From positions 25,387,501-25,451,500 of the forward strand of contig NC_089038.1 in NCBI RefSeq assembly GCF_034140825.1: a DNA stretch of 64,000 bases, written 5' to 3'. Each line of letters begins with the position of its first letter. Position 1 is the first letter of the stretch. Positions 1 through 10,988 of this stretch are shown here, one piece after another. The position numbers were made by a program, and so were the translations under genes. Under the pieces are notes generated by a model that was given only the letters and a program-made list of their open reading frames with translations, was not told the origin of the DNA and searched no databases. The stretch comes from Oryza sativa Japonica Group. Lineage: Eukaryota; Streptophyta; Magnoliopsida; Poales; Poaceae.

Positions 1-1036
1 GCGTGCGACGCGTGCGGCGGGGAGGCGGCGCGGCTGTTCTGCCGCGCCGACGCGGCGTTCCTCTGCGCCGGGTGCGACGCGCGGGCGCACGGGCCCGGGT
101 CGCGCCACGCGCGGGTGTGGCTCTGCGAGGTCTGCGAGCACGCGCCCGCGGCGGTCACGTGCAGGGCCGACGCCGCCGCGCTCTGCGCCGCCTGCGACGC
201 CGACATCCACTCCGCCAACCCGCTCGCGCGCCGCCACGAGCGGCTCCCCGTCGCGCCCTTCTTCGGCGCGCTCGCCGACGCGCCCAAGCCGGGTTCCGGT
301 GCCCACGGCGGCGACGCGGCGGCGGCCGACGATGACGGGAGCAACGACGCCGAGGCCGCGTCGTGGCTCCTCCCCGAGCCCGACCACGGGCAGAAAGATG
401 GCGCCGTCGGTGCAACCGACGAGCTCTACGCCGACTCCGACCCTTACCTCGACCTCGACTTCGCGCGCTCCATGGACGACATCAAGGCCATCGGCGTCCA
501 GAACGGTCCGCCCGAGCTCGACATCACCGGCGGCAAGCTCTTCTACTCCGACCACTCCATGAACCACAGCGTAAGCAATCAACCCCAGAGAGTTCTTGAA
601 TCTCGATGAGCTATATCCAGTGAGTGTCCTGAGACGAGATGGATGCTTTGCTGACACGACGCAGGTATCATCCTCGGAGGCGGCGGTGGTGCCGGACGCG
701 GCGGCGGGCGGCGGCGCTCCGATGCCGGTGGTGAGCAGGGGGCGGGAGCGGGAGGCGCGGCTGATGCGGTACAGGGAGAAGCGCAAGAGCCGGCGGTTCG
801 AGAAGACCATCCGGTACGCGTCCCGCAAGGCGTACGCGGAGACGCGGCCGCGCATCAAGGGCCGCTTCGCCAAGCGCACCAAGGGCGGCGCGGGCGCGGA
901 CGCCGACGCGGACGCCGACGCCGACGGCGAGGACGAGGAGATGTACTCCTCCGCCGCGGCCGCCGTCGCCGCGCTCATGGCGCCCGGCGGCTCCGACGCC
1001 GACTACGGCGTCGACGGCGTCGTGCCGACCTTCTGA
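1..1036 (+). CDS. COL4: CONSTANS-like B-box/CCT transcription factor, 5' end cut by window
   Basis: Group I CONSTANS-like nuclear regulator of flowering time; rice OsCOL4 is reported as a constitutive floral repressor. Exons are 1-570 and 665-1036, joined in phase 0 across a 94-bp GT-AG intron, giving 313 visible residues with stop TGA at 1034-1036. The reading frame is open at base 1, so the start codon and roughly 20 residues lie outside. Two tandem B-box zinc fingers occupy visible residues about 2-43 and 45-86 ([13 protein letters not shown], then [13 protein letters not shown]). The CCT domain at about 216-262 contains [20 protein letters not shown], and the protein ends in GVVPTF, the VP motif that in CO proteins contacts COP1. 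Between CCT and the end is an Ala-Asp repeat and acidic stretch. The family is certain; COL4 rather than another group I paralogue is inferred from the neighbours SAMDC and eIFiso4G. Confidence 0.9.
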
Positions 1037-1946
1037 TCGATCGCAACCAAAGCCGCTGTGTACACTAGCCCTTCTCCCCCATTGGGCTGTAATTTTGTTG
1101 CATGCATTTCGCGCGCGCGGGAAATGCTTTCTGTAGCATTAATCAATTGTATGATTATTACACGGAAGTAATCCGGACTTCCAATCTCCTCTTCTCTCTC
1201 TCTACTCTGATCCTTCCATCCTTGCATGTATATTATCATCGCGAACTGCTGCTAATCTGCAAATTGTAATTTTACTAATCAGTAATCAGTACAGTGGTGG
1301 TTGCATCGATTCGCATTAAGATTCTGTTCATGCTTATGCCTTTGCTGTGCTGGTTGTAACTGTGTCGCCATTAGAGGTGACGCGACGGCGCGGAGGACAG
1401 GAAGGAGGTTAGGCCGTCTTTCTTTATTGCGCGCCATATCTGTTTCGATGTCGCCGTTGGTGTGTTTAGTGTACTTATCTTTCTTACTGGCACTTAGCTA
1501 CCGATTCTTATTCGTTTGCGTCCTTTTTGTAGCCTAGATTTTGATGTGTTTGGTAGGGTGTGCCTCTGTTTGTTAAGACTACGAGTGAAAATGCAATCTC
1601 CAGGTGCAGATGTGGATGTCATTTTTCTTTCTCGTGAGATCTGTGCAAAGCTCATAGGAATTCTGAATTCGTATCGTCGGAACAGTTCATCCGCTTCTAG
1701 AGTTCTAGTGTCAATCAATCTATGGTATCACGAAGACAAAGTTTTAAAAGAGCCTCCACAGCCAACACAGTGGCAAAACCAAAGAACTTCACAAACAAAA
1801 ACCCAAACACATCTTGACAGTTGACATTCAGAGAGACCTATACTTATGGCCTTTTCTTTTATAAAAACTAGAGCTGATCAGTGACTGCAAAGTGCATAGT
1901 ACAAAACTTGGCCAGTTTACCGAGAGGGAAACCAGCGATCGACAAT
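1037..1946. other. 3' flank of the CONSTANS-like gene and short spacer
   Basis: AT-richer sequence after the stop codon, presumably the 3' UTR for the first 200-300 bases. I see no further gene, repeat or RNA here. Confidence 0.5.
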
Positions 1947-2029
1947 TTAGGGTTACAAACAGCCAGTCCAATTTGGGCCGGGCCACGTAGTGCCAAGCAA
2001 GGCCGGCCCATGGGCCTCAGTTATCACCT
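1947..2029 (+). promoter_or_regulatory. Site II (TGGGCC) and telo-box promoter cluster
   Basis: A telo-box TTAGGGTTA lies at 1947-1955 and TGGGCC (site II, TCP-type) motifs at 1974-1979 and 2011-2016. This combination is typical of promoters of plant housekeeping genes, including those for organelle proteins. It most likely drove the gene now starting at 4191, because the transposon at 2040-4133 duplicated the sequence CCGTCTCTTA directly next to it and the pre-insertion DNA would place these motifs within about 250 bp of that ATG. The assignment is an inference. Confidence 0.55.
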
Positions 2030-2395
2030 CCGTCTCTTAGAATTTTTTTCATTTTTAGATTTTTTTAAAAATATTTACAGAAATAATCTATCGGTCAAAA
2101 AATTACAAAAATAGACCCTGCCGCCCACCTCCGGGGTGGCAAGCTGACGTGGCAAACGGGGGAGGGACGGGCAGTGACGGAGGGAGGTTTTTTTGCAGGA
2201 AAACCTTTGCCGCCCTCTGTTGGGGCGGCAAGGGGCCCCAATGCAAAAAAGCCAGCCGGAGCCGGCCAATTTGCAGGCGGCCCCTTGCCGCCCTCTGGCC
2301 GGGCGGCAGGCCTCGCTGCCTATAAAAGGCCTGTCGCCCAGCCCCCAGCCCTCATTCCTCCCCCCACAAATCCAGTAAAAAAAAGAGTTGTTGGT

Positions 2396-2663
2396 ATGAG
2401 GCCAAATGTGTGCCTGATACATGACAGGCACGCTGGCATTCTGAGAGCGATAGAAGAGTTGCAGTTTGGGAGTATGGAACGAGGATATCCTGGTGAGTGG
2501 GAAGATGTACAGAGTAGGTGGTGCATGCGTCATATGGGAGCTAATTTCTTCAAGCAATTCAAGAACAAGAGCTCATGAACATGTTCAAGAGGCTATGCAA
2601 TCAGAACCAGGAGAAAAAATTCAATGAGCTTTGGAAGAGATTAGATGAGTTGACAGCCAAATG
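2396..2663 (+). pseudogene. MULE transposase fragment, frameshifted
   Basis: Reading from 2396, the product contains CLIHDRHAGILRAIEELQ, which matches the segment of MuDR-family transposases around the catalytic IsDRhkgIl...A motif. It continues to FFKQFKNK and then stops at about 2577. The adjacent frame carries on with ELMNMFKRLCNQNQEKKFNE to about 2663, the usual continuation in rice MULEs, so one base has been lost near 2567. Upstream zinc-binding and core transposase parts are absent. It is non-functional on its own. Confidence 0.7.
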
Positions 2664-2710
2664 CAGTGATCAGCGTGCAGCGGTTTTCGTCAAGGGCTAG
2701 ACGCCTGGGC

Positions 2711-3509
2711 GTTGAGGATCCGAACTGGCATAGCGATCCTTGTGTATACCTACTACCACCTTGGTGCCAGCGTCCTCTCTACCTATGCAGTGATCGATGC
2801 CAACTAATGGCTTCGAGGAATCCTGATATTCGAGGAAGGCGCTTTTTAGGTGCCCTAACTATGATCGTGAGGTATTTTACTATCTGCATATGCTTATTCA
2901 TTCCGTATGAGCAATCGTTTTATTCTTCGTAACACTACTCTATTCGGCAGACTCGCACTACGGCTTGCGCATACATCGAGTGGGTCGATACAGAAAATCC
3001 CGTTCTTGACCTAACTACTTGTTTACAAGAAGGTCGCTGGTATTTCGCATCCGAAAGTACTGAGCAATACTTACAGAGAAAAGCGACTTACAAACGACAA
3101 TGTCATGAACAACAGTGCGACTGGCGGGTGCTAACTACGGCACTCCCTCCATGGGAAGCCCGTCCAAGATGCAGGTGTGGTGATCGTTGTCAGGTTCTTC
3201 GTTCCATAAAGCCTACAACATTGGGTCAAAGGTTATTTGTTTGTCTAAAAATTCTTGACGACGATTTCATGGTAAGAATATTTTGATTACATGAATCCTT
3301 ATTTTCTCACAACATTTACTAACTTTACTCGCTTCACATCTATTCTTTCCTCCCAGGAACCACCAAGGAGATGTCAATACAGAGAATGGATAGACACCAG
3401 AAGGGTTCTAACTCCACCTAGCCGTGTTGTGCAGCTTGAACTACCAGAGCAATACAGGGTTACTAAAGAGCGGTTTGAGAGAGGAGAGGGATCCTCACGT
3501 AGGGGTTAG
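2711..3509 (+). pseudogene. Tandem GRF-type zinc-finger segment inside the MULE
   Basis: Two related modules can be read. The first (about 2711-2872) has CSDRCQLMASRNPDIRGRRF and resumes after an intron-like gap with ACAYIEWVDT (about 2951-3000). The second (about 3150-3271) has RCRCGDRCQVLRSIKPTTLG and resumes after a GT-AG gap (3272-3356) with PPRRCQYREWID (3357-3509, stop TAG). The C-x-C, GRRF/GQRLF and C..EW(V/I)D pattern is that of GRF zinc fingers, single-strand DNA-binding modules found in several DNA repair proteins. Both modules are split at the same position. The first splice join does not keep phase, so the locus looks degenerate. This is either a hitch-hiking host gene or cargo of this MULE family. 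Confidence 0.5.
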
Positions 3510-4190
3510 CTATTATCGGACAACTTGGCATATTGAAATTTCTACTGTCATGCTTCCTTGTCCCATTACAACATGGTCGTTGTGTTCAACTATTGCACTA
3601 CCTCCCTCCTAGTTCGAATCTAATATCATCTATGTAACCGCAATGGAAATAGTTGTATCATGTTCAAATTGTACTACTATTTCTTCATGTTACATAATTC
3701 TCCTTGTTTAAGTCCATACAATGTTTCTACGACCGAGACTGCGATAGGCCTATATCAATTATCCGAGTACTAATACGTCGAATAAGTTACAAAATAATAC
3801 CTTACCTAACATATGAAATTACGAAACAACCAACTTCAATCCATTTTTATAACAATATTAACAAGTTTTACCAATAAATACTTCTTTAATTATTATTAAC
3901 ATAACATAGAAAAATTGTTTGGGGTACTTTTTGCATCTGGTTCCCTTGCCGCCCTATAGGGGCCCAAATGCAAAAAGTACGAGCCCCAAGCTCTTTATGA
4001 GCTGCCAAAATTGCATTTAACCCGCCGTCTGCCCGCCCACCTCTGGGGCGGCAGAGTCTATTTGTGTAATTTTTTTTGGCCGATAGATTATTTCTATAAA
4101 TATTTAAAAAAAATCTAAAAATGAAAAAAAAATCCGTCTCTTACACGCAGAGGAGAAAAATCCCCAACCCGAAGCCCCAGGCCCCCAGCC

Positions 4191-6077
4191 ATGGCGTCCG
4201 CGTCCGGCTCGGCCACCCTCCTCTACCCCAAAACCCCGCAATCCCCTCGCCTCCTCCGCCGCAACCCCCACTACTCCGGCCTCCGCCTCGTCCACCCCCT
4301 CCTCCTCGCCACCGTCTCCCCGCCGCCTCCCGCCGCCCTCCGACGCAGGCGCAACTCCACCACCATCCATGCATCCTCCTCCTCCGCCGCCGCCGCCGCC
4401 GCCGCCGCTTCCTTCCCCGCCTCCTCGACCCCGCCTCCGCGCCCGCCGCGGACGGACCCGCCCGAGGAACACCCCACCGTGGCCCGCGCAGGCCGCAGCA
4501 AGAAGCACAGGAAGCCCTCGGGGGGACGCATCGAGGGCGGCGGCGACGTGCGGCGCGAGGCCAAGTCCCGCGCCCGCATCCGCAGCCGCCGCCTCGGCGA
4601 GAACGCCTTCTACCGGAGGAAGCGGCGCGCCGCCAAGGAGAACCAGGCCGACGCCTTCACCGACGCCGAGCTGGAGATGATCGGCCTCGGCTACGACCGC
4701 TCCGTCCGCTTCATGGACGGGCCCGACGACCCGCGCCTCCGCCACCGGCACGACTGGTACAGGTTCGGCCGCTACGGGCCCTACTCCTGGCGCGGCATCG
4801 TCGTCGGCCCGCCCATCCGCGGCCGCTTCTCCGACGACCGCGTCTCCCTCATGTCCGAGGTCTCCGACCACGACGAGTGGGACCGCGTCGAGCAGTTCGA
4901 CATGTCCAACCAGTTCTCCAACCGCCTCAACGAGCTCGACGCCGCCGTCGGCTTCCGGTACTACTGGGTCTTCGTGAGACACCCTAGGTGGCGCCCCGAC
5001 GAGCTCCCCTGGGAGCAGTGGACGCTCTCCGCGGAGGTGGCCATCCAGGCCAGCGAGGAGCAGCGGCTTGACAAATGGAACCTCATGGGGAGGCTTGGCA
5101 ACCCAACGCGTGAGCTGATCACACGGTGCGCGGCATGGACGCGCCCAGACATCATATATGTCAAGCGGCCGCTCTACCAGTCGCGGTTCGAGCCGCAGAA
5201 GAATTTCTATAGCCAGCTCCGCCCTTTGGTCGATCCCGTGACAGAGAACCAGTTCTTGTTTGATCTCGAGCATGATGGCCAGGTCATTCGCACTACCTAC
5301 TTCGGTGGCCTATGCAGGATTGTGAAGGCGAGTCCAAAAGCTTATGTGGATGATGTTGTGAATGCGTACTCGAAACTGAGCGACGTGGACAAAAACAGGT
5401 GCCTGGAGTTCCTGCTCACAAATCATCCCATGGAACTGCTCCATCCCTACACCAAGGAATGGAAGGTGAAGCTAGAGGAGATGGAGCTTGGATGCGATGC
5501 GCCTGATGATAACGAGAGTGACGATGAGGGTGGTGATGAGAGTGGAACTGAGGTTGTTGATTGGGTTGAGGATGATGGGTTTGATGAGGGTGGTGATACC
5601 GATGATGATGAAGAACCTGGTTATGATGACGACGAAGTAATCGATGTCAGGGAAGAGGTGGAAACAGAAGAAGTAGAAAGTGATGATGAGAGTGAGAAGT
5701 ACTGGGATGAGCAATGGAAGCAGGCCATGAAAAGTTCTGATAAAATGGAGAAGTTGGTCAAGACAAGCATCGAAGCGTCAAATGAGTATAACAGGCGACG
5801 GATGCAACAGGAGAAAGAGATGGAATTGAGAATGGCCCGTGCAAACACAATGGTTATGAAGCAGGAGCAGACTGAGGATGAGGATGAGCAGCAGGAGCAG
5901 ATTGAGGATGAGGATGAGCAGCAGGAGAGTCCAAGGGGCAGAAGCGCAAAAGATAAGCGCAAGAGCAAGGCTCCTGGGCACTTTCTGAGGGCCGCTGTCC
6001 GACCATTCACCTACAGGAATCTTGTGAAAGAAATTGTTCTTATGAGGCATTTCATTGTTGATGGAGAGATAGATTAG
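4191..6077 (+). CDS. Probable plastid-targeted acidic protein of unknown function, intronless
   Basis: A single exon encodes 628 residues from ATG at 4191 to TAG at 6075-6077. The first ~60 residues are Ser/Ala/Pro/Arg-rich with almost no acidic residues, like a chloroplast transit peptide; an alanine run follows at about 66-75. Residues about 155-430 form the well-structured part (for example GLGYDRSVRFMDGPDD, HDWYRFGRYGPYSWRGIV, YYWVFVRHPRWRPDELPWEQ). Residues about 436-510 are highly acidic (Asp/Glu, Gly), then comes a charged probable coiled coil with a duplicated EDEDEQQE unit (about 563-585). A conserved-looking tail has FTYRNLVKEIVLMRH. I do not recognise a named family; it is not pTAC6, pTAC10 or pTAC12 as I remember them. 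A MULE ends 57 bp upstream of the ATG. Confidence 0.8.
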   Translation: MASASGSATLLYPKTPQSPRLLRRNPHYSGLRLVHPLLLATVSPPPPAALRRRRNSTTIHASSSSAAAAAAAASFPASSTPPPRPPRTDPPEEHPTVARAGRSKKHRKPSGGRIEGGGDVRREAKSRARIRSRRLGENAFYRRKRRAAKENQADAFTDAELEMIGLGYDRSVRFMDGPDDPRLRHRHDWYRFGRYGPYSWRGIVVGPPIRGRFSDDRVSLMSEVSDHDEWDRVEQFDMSNQFSNRLNELDAAVGFRYYWVFVRHPRWRPDELPWEQWTLSAEVAIQASEEQRLDKWNLMGRLGNPTRELITRCAAWTRPDIIYVKRPLYQSRFEPQKNFYSQLRPLVDPVTENQFLFDLEHDGQVIRTTYFGGLCRIVKASPKAYVDDVVNAYSKLSDVDKNRCLEFLLTNHPMELLHPYTKEWKVKLEEMELGCDAPDDNESDDEGGDESGTEVVDWVEDDGFDEGGDTDDDEEPGYDDDEVIDVREEVETEEVESDDESEKYWDEQWKQAMKSSDKMEKLVKTSIEASNEYNRRRMQQEKEMELRMARANTMVMKQEQTEDEDEQQEQIEDEDEQQESPRGRSAKDKRKSKAPGHFLRAAVRPFTYRNLVKEIVLMRHFIVDGEID

Positions 6078-8151
6078 CTTTAAAATGCTAAGATGATATA
6101 TTTTCAGAGCCACTAGATAACTGTAGAGATGGCAGAAACAGGTACCTGCAATTCCTCAATTGTGTTCAATTAGTGGATCTTACCAATTTTGATCTGTGCC
6201 CTTAGGGAATAGTCAGTCATGATGTAATCCTTCCTTTGTGGAATTTTCAGTAAATTTTCGAGAATAGAAGCAACTACGGTATCTCTGAATTCTGTTATAC
6301 TGTTTTATAGTCAAGTTGGAGTTTGGCTCAATTCATATTTGAGATTGGTCTTGCCCCAGCTGGTTATTTCAAAATTGCTACTCTATTGAGTGATTTCCAT
6401 TCCACATCCTTAAATCATTTATAACATCTGAAATCATGAAATGAGAACAGCTCAGCTAACTGGGGACTGAGGGGAACGGTCAAAATGTCCAACAGAAACC
6501 AACTAGAAATGTCTACTACAAGCAGGGCTGCCTGGACATCAAGGTTAGCAAGGTCTTACTGCAATGCTGCTGAAATTTGCATTTCATTCTTCATCTTCAC
6601 AAAAGCTAGTAAAACCCTTGACAACAATTGTAGACCGACAAATTAATTGACATGATTTCGGCTTCCCCTGCGATTTCCCTGTGAGAGACTACATGAATCT
6701 GCAGCGGCAAACTTTACATTCAAAAGGAGTTGTAAAGTGCAGCGATCAGACTCCTATCCATGATCAAAAGGGACTCGCCGTAACATATAAAATCTGTCCG
6801 AAGGTTTTTTTCAAAAGGTGAATGATGAGCAGACAGGATTAGAGGCCTACACATGAGGATTAGAATAAACAATGGATAAGAGGCTTCAGCTGGAATGCTC
6901 TTGAGGCGTCAATATGTAAAGAAAAGATCTCCGTAATGCATGCGCTTAGGCTGAGGATTAAAGTCACTGATTTTTGCTTTAGAATTTGATAATTGCATCA
7001 GCCAGCAGTAGGAAGCTGCAGCTCTCTCTGTAATCTGGAAGGAACATTATTTGGGAGCAGCTCAACTATTCCCAATCAGTGGCATTTGGTTTTGGAATTT
7101 GGATCATTTTGAAACACTATTCCTACTACACATCATGCTGGTATTTCTGGACGTTGGGGGGCTAATGATCCAGCAAATAGCTAACTTTTTGTAACACTGA
7201 ATTACTCTGCTAAACTCACTGGCTGAAACTGAACAGTCTAAAGGCATATACTACTGAAATTGTGAACTCCAGAATCTGAATATTTTCATGCGTGTCAGTA
7301 ACATCGACAGCGACAAATACATGAAGTGTAGATCCCTTGGCAGCATCACTCTACCTACAGACTACAGTTCCCTAAAGCATAGGTTCTGATTGTCTGAACT
7401 CCAGTTCACTGAACATCCGCTAGATTCTCGGACTATGCCGCTACTGGATACTACACTACAGCTATACAATCTACGACCCATGAAGTGTACGTCTCTTAGC
7501 TCCAACATCGCAGTACTGCACGCATGGCAATGAGCCAATGATGCCAAGAAAGTTCCACAACATCGTATGCATGACACCCTCATCCCGCTGCCCCTAATTT
7601 TTCTATTGCGCTAGTGGCAGCCCAACACCTCATGTTCTCCCACAGAAGCATTTGCCTTTAGCAGATTTTAATCGGCGATAAAATATGCAGGATCGTTGCA
7701 TCAAACCCTGAGATATCACTTCTTTGTAGCAGTTCTTTTAAGTGGCACAAAATATAAAAATCAAACCTCCTTGATGTATTTAGGACGGTCATGCCGCTAA
7801 TTAGTTTTCTACTGAAAAGGTTCCGAGGTCCCCATTTTGATTCCATCCTCTTTGTGTGCACCTAAAGCATAGATGAAGCTAATGATCCAACCCACTCTTA
7901 CTCCTCCAAAAAAGCCACTAATAAGCTTGTTTAATTGGTGTTTAAAGGTTTAAACAAATCTCTTTCTCTGTGACACCTGTCTTGTTTAAGTGTTTTTTAC
8001 AGCTAAAAGTTGGCCTGAAGTGGTTGGAGCTATCCTAGTGATTTGATCAAGGATCTGGTTCCTGCTAGGCTGCAAGTGAGCATCAGAAACAGAGAGGCTG
8101 CACCTGCACAAGCACAACCACAGCCACCAGAGAGATCAGATCACTGATCTG
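6078..8151. other. 3' UTR plus intergenic spacer
   Basis: The first ~250 bases probably hold the 3' UTR of the upstream gene. The remainder is low-complexity-free, AT-rich intergenic DNA in which I can support no gene, RNA or repeat. Confidence 0.5.
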
Positions 8152-8158
8152 TATAAAT
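8152..8158 (+). promoter_or_regulatory. TATA box of the VAN3-binding-like gene
   Basis: TATAAAT lies 63 bp upstream of the ATG at 8221, preceded by a CA-rich stretch. The spacing suits a short 5' UTR starting near 8185. Confidence 0.6.
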
Positions 8159-8220
8159 CTCTGGCCCTTTGCCTTTTACCAGTTGCTTCTAAGGGCACAA
8201 TCTTGGCTTCTGCAGTGGCC

Positions 8221-10371
8221 ATGGAGCTTGACAGGAGCCTGATTGCCTGCGAGGAGCCGCCTTCAGAGCCGATGGACTTTCTCTCGAGCGCGTGGTGCAG
8301 CTCGGCTATCCAAGTTCTTCAGACGGGATCGATGGATTGCTCGATGGCGCTGGTGGAGAACCCGGTCATGGCGCCTGACAATGATAGGAGAGACTTGTTG
8401 CCAGTAAGTGTTAGTACTTCAGTACTGTAGCAAATATTTGTCAGAAGATTACTCTGAAGATGGAATTTGAAGTGCATGATACACTATATCTGGATGCTTT
8501 GCAGAAGAATGACCGTAGCTTGGTTGTCGACAGTAGCGGATTCAGCACGACGCAATGGAAATACGATGATCTGAAGGTACACATTTCACAGTAGTGCGTT
8601 ACTCATGTTTCAGTATATATGCAATCTTCATTTAGCCTGATCTAAAATGTTGTGTTTTCGTGTTGATCTGGTCCTTTTTTTCAGTCATGGATATGGCTTC
8701 AGAAGGCAATTCACCCAGAGCTGGATTATGATCTCAAGAAGAAATGGGTGAGTGAAAGAGCACAGTTTTATATTACCATTTTGTAGGAAAGAAAACAGGA
8801 TCGTGTTGCAAATGGAACGGATCACGAAATTGCAGAAGCTAGATGGATGCCACGCTTCTTTCCAAGTTTATCTTCAAATTTCACTCAACAAGAGGATCGC
8901 TGATTGATTCCAACTTCCCATGTTATGCAAGAAATCGAAATGGTGAAATATATGTTGCCATTGGTGACGGCTCTGTACTTCGAGCTCAAAGATTTGAACT
9001 TGCGTGCAGCTCCCGCGCAAGATGGCGCCATGGAGCGGCATCTCGCTCAAGAAGTGGGTCAAGGAGCGGAAGCAGAAGCGCAAGGAGGAGGCGCGCCTGC
9101 ACAAGGCCGAGGTCCACGCCGCGGTGTCCGTCGCCGGCGTCGCGGCCGCGCTCGCCGCCATCGCCGCGGAGAGCTCCACGCCGGCGGCGACGATGAAGGA
9201 GACCGCGGTGGCGTCCGCGGCCGCGCTCGTCGCGGCGCAGTGCGCGAAGGTGGCCGAGGCTGCGGGCGCCACGCGCGACCAGGTCGCGGCGGCCGTCAAC
9301 GCCGCCGTGGCCGCCACGGACGCCAGCAACGTCATCACGCTCACCGCGGCCGCCGCCACATGTATGCCTCTGATCACTGAGACCGTCCTTCTCCCCTTTC
9401 CGGCCATGTCTTCCGCCACGAACACCCCGAAAATAACTCTCCGGAGACAACTCTGGTCTTGACAGCACTGCGTGGCGCGGCGGCGCTGCGAGGACGGCGT
9501 AGCAGCGGCGGCGGCGGCGGCGGCGGCAGCCAGAACGAGCGGATGGACCACGCGAGCTCCGCCTTGTCCCAGGACGACCTCGACTTCGACTTCAACTACG
9601 CGAGGTCCAAGGCGGCGCTCGCCAAGGGGGACGAGATGTTCGTCGCCATGCCCGACGGTAAGCCGGAGCTCACATTCACAAATGGCCAAACACAACTACT
9701 CGTTTCGCTTATTCCCCGAAACGGCATATTTGCAAACAAAAAATAATTTGTAATTAAAACTTTTATATACGTGCTCTAAGCGATCTAAAAGCAAATGCTG
9801 AAAAATAAATTTCGATGAAAAATTCCAAAATCAAATTCAAATTTAAAGTTGAAAATTTAAATTTTAGCTGATAAGTATAAGTATAAACGAAAAGATGAGG
9901 CTCTAAGATCGCGGCGTCTCTTCATCGATTTTTTTTCTCCCATTCTATGCAGGGAAGTGGAAGCTGCACACGGTGTCCGCGGCGACGAGCAAGGGCGGCA
10001 AGGTGGTCATGCGGATCAAGAAGATGAACCTGGTCATGGCGTTCTCCAACGCCAAAGAGAGTAAGAAACCGAACGCGCAAGTCGACCGTGCGACTGCCAT
10101 TCCCGTTCATCTTCTGACCTTGCGTGAAAACGATCGAGCAGGTGTGATCCACGACGTGCAGCCGTGCGCGCCGGAGAAGCCGAGCCGCGACGAGGACGCG
10201 ACGTACCCGATCGAGGTCACGACGAGCAAGGGCAAGGTGGAGCTCCGCGCCGACGACTACGGCGTGTACAAGAGGTGGGTCACGGCGCTGACCCACATGC
10301 TCGCGGCGCCCACCGCCATCTGCAAGGCGCACGAGCTGCCGCCGCCGCCGCCGCCTCACCGTCGGAACTGA
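8221..10371 (+). CDS. VAN3-binding protein / FORKED1-like (DUF828 + PH domain)
   Basis: Members of this plant family bind the ARF-GAP VAN3 at trans-Golgi and plasma membranes and guide PIN1 auxin transport during vein patterning. Seven exons join in frame: 8221-8403, 8505-8576, 8685-8747, 9010-9361, 9466-9657, 9953-10060 and 10142-10371, giving 399 residues. The DUF828 (auxin canalisation) region spans about residues 15-250 with MDFLSSAWCSSAIQVL, then WSGISLKKWVKERKQKRKEE and long alanine-rich helices containing repeated VAAA. A Gly run (about 240) follows, and the PH domain covers about 280-385 (FVAMPDGKWKLHTVS, KGKVELRADD, YKRWVTALTHML). The ATG at 8221 is the first good start after the TATA box. 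Intron 5 (9658-9952) includes AT-rich filler. The protein is somewhat shorter than Arabidopsis VAB or FKD1, like the short FKD1-like members. Confidence 0.88.
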
Positions 10372-10988
10372 CCGGCCGGCGAGGCGACGCCGCCGACGCA
10401 CTGCATGAACCAGACGCGGTTTAGCTGATGAAACGAAATGTTCAGGCTTAACTACGGCCACTTCAGTCATATAACAGCTGCGAAAATCTGTCATGCATCT
10501 TATCGATTGGAGCTTGTTATTTTTTTTAGTTCTAATTGTTCCTCCATGGTTTATAATAAATAATGCAACTAACCGCCCCCCTTCTCTGCCGATCACTCAA
10601 ATTAAGTTTTGATTATCTAATTGGAGTACATTTTAGCTTGGCAGAAGTACATGCAAAGAAAGGTTGGCGAAACACGACGAGAATTGGTCGCCTCGCTCCG
10701 ATGGTCACCTGCGTTGCGCCGTCGTAATCGCTCGTCATTGGCCAAGCAGACACGAAAAATCCCCACAAGCCAGGCAGCCAGCCACACAATCCAAACCCTA
10801 AGCCAAGTGACAAAATAAACACAATGGGCCAAGTGGGCTTTTGCTAAATTGGTTAATTGGGTCGTTTAATGCATATTGATCCAGCTCTATCGCTACTGTT
10901 CTTCTTCCTCGCGCGGACAGGGACACATCTTCGCCTCTTCTCTTCTCCTCGCCTTCTCCAACTGCTGCCATGGGAGTGAGGCTATATA
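10372..10988. other. 3' flank and spacer
   Basis: This holds the 3' UTR of the preceding gene and intergenic DNA. No gene is supported. Confidence 0.4.

Larger units (their letters stand above)
2040..4133. mobile_element. MULE (Mutator-like) DNA transposon with long inverted ends and target duplication
   Basis: The outer ends are inverted copies: left 2041 onward (TTTTTTTCATTTTTAGATTT, then AATAATCTATCGG, then CTGCCGCCC) matches the reverse complement of 4020-4133 over roughly 100 bp. The element is flanked by a perfect 10-bp direct repeat CCGTCTCTTA (2030-2039 and 4134-4143), close to the 9-bp duplication made by Mutator-like transposases. Inside are a frameshifted transposase remnant and a spliced segment with two GRF-type zinc fingers. 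GC-rich GCCGCCC tracts occur just inside both ends, and a TATA-like CTATAAAAGG at about 2330 lies inside the left end. With no complete transposase it is probably non-autonomous. The intact duplication and similar ends suggest a fairly recent insertion. Confidence 0.85.

Noticed and set aside
4104-5273. Long minus-strand frame opposite the acidic plastid protein
   Set aside because: It mirrors the GC-rich codons of the plus-strand gene (Gly/Ala/Val-rich product) and has no domain; it is a shadow frame.
4191-6077. Identity as pTAC12/HEMERA
   Set aside because: First impression from the acidic plastid-like composition, but the sequence does not match pTAC12, pTAC10 or pTAC6 as I remember them.
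8874-9695. Long minus-strand frame opposite the VAN3-binding-like gene
   Set aside because: Alanine-rich antisense of the GC-rich exons; the plus-strand exon model keeps frame and matches a known family.
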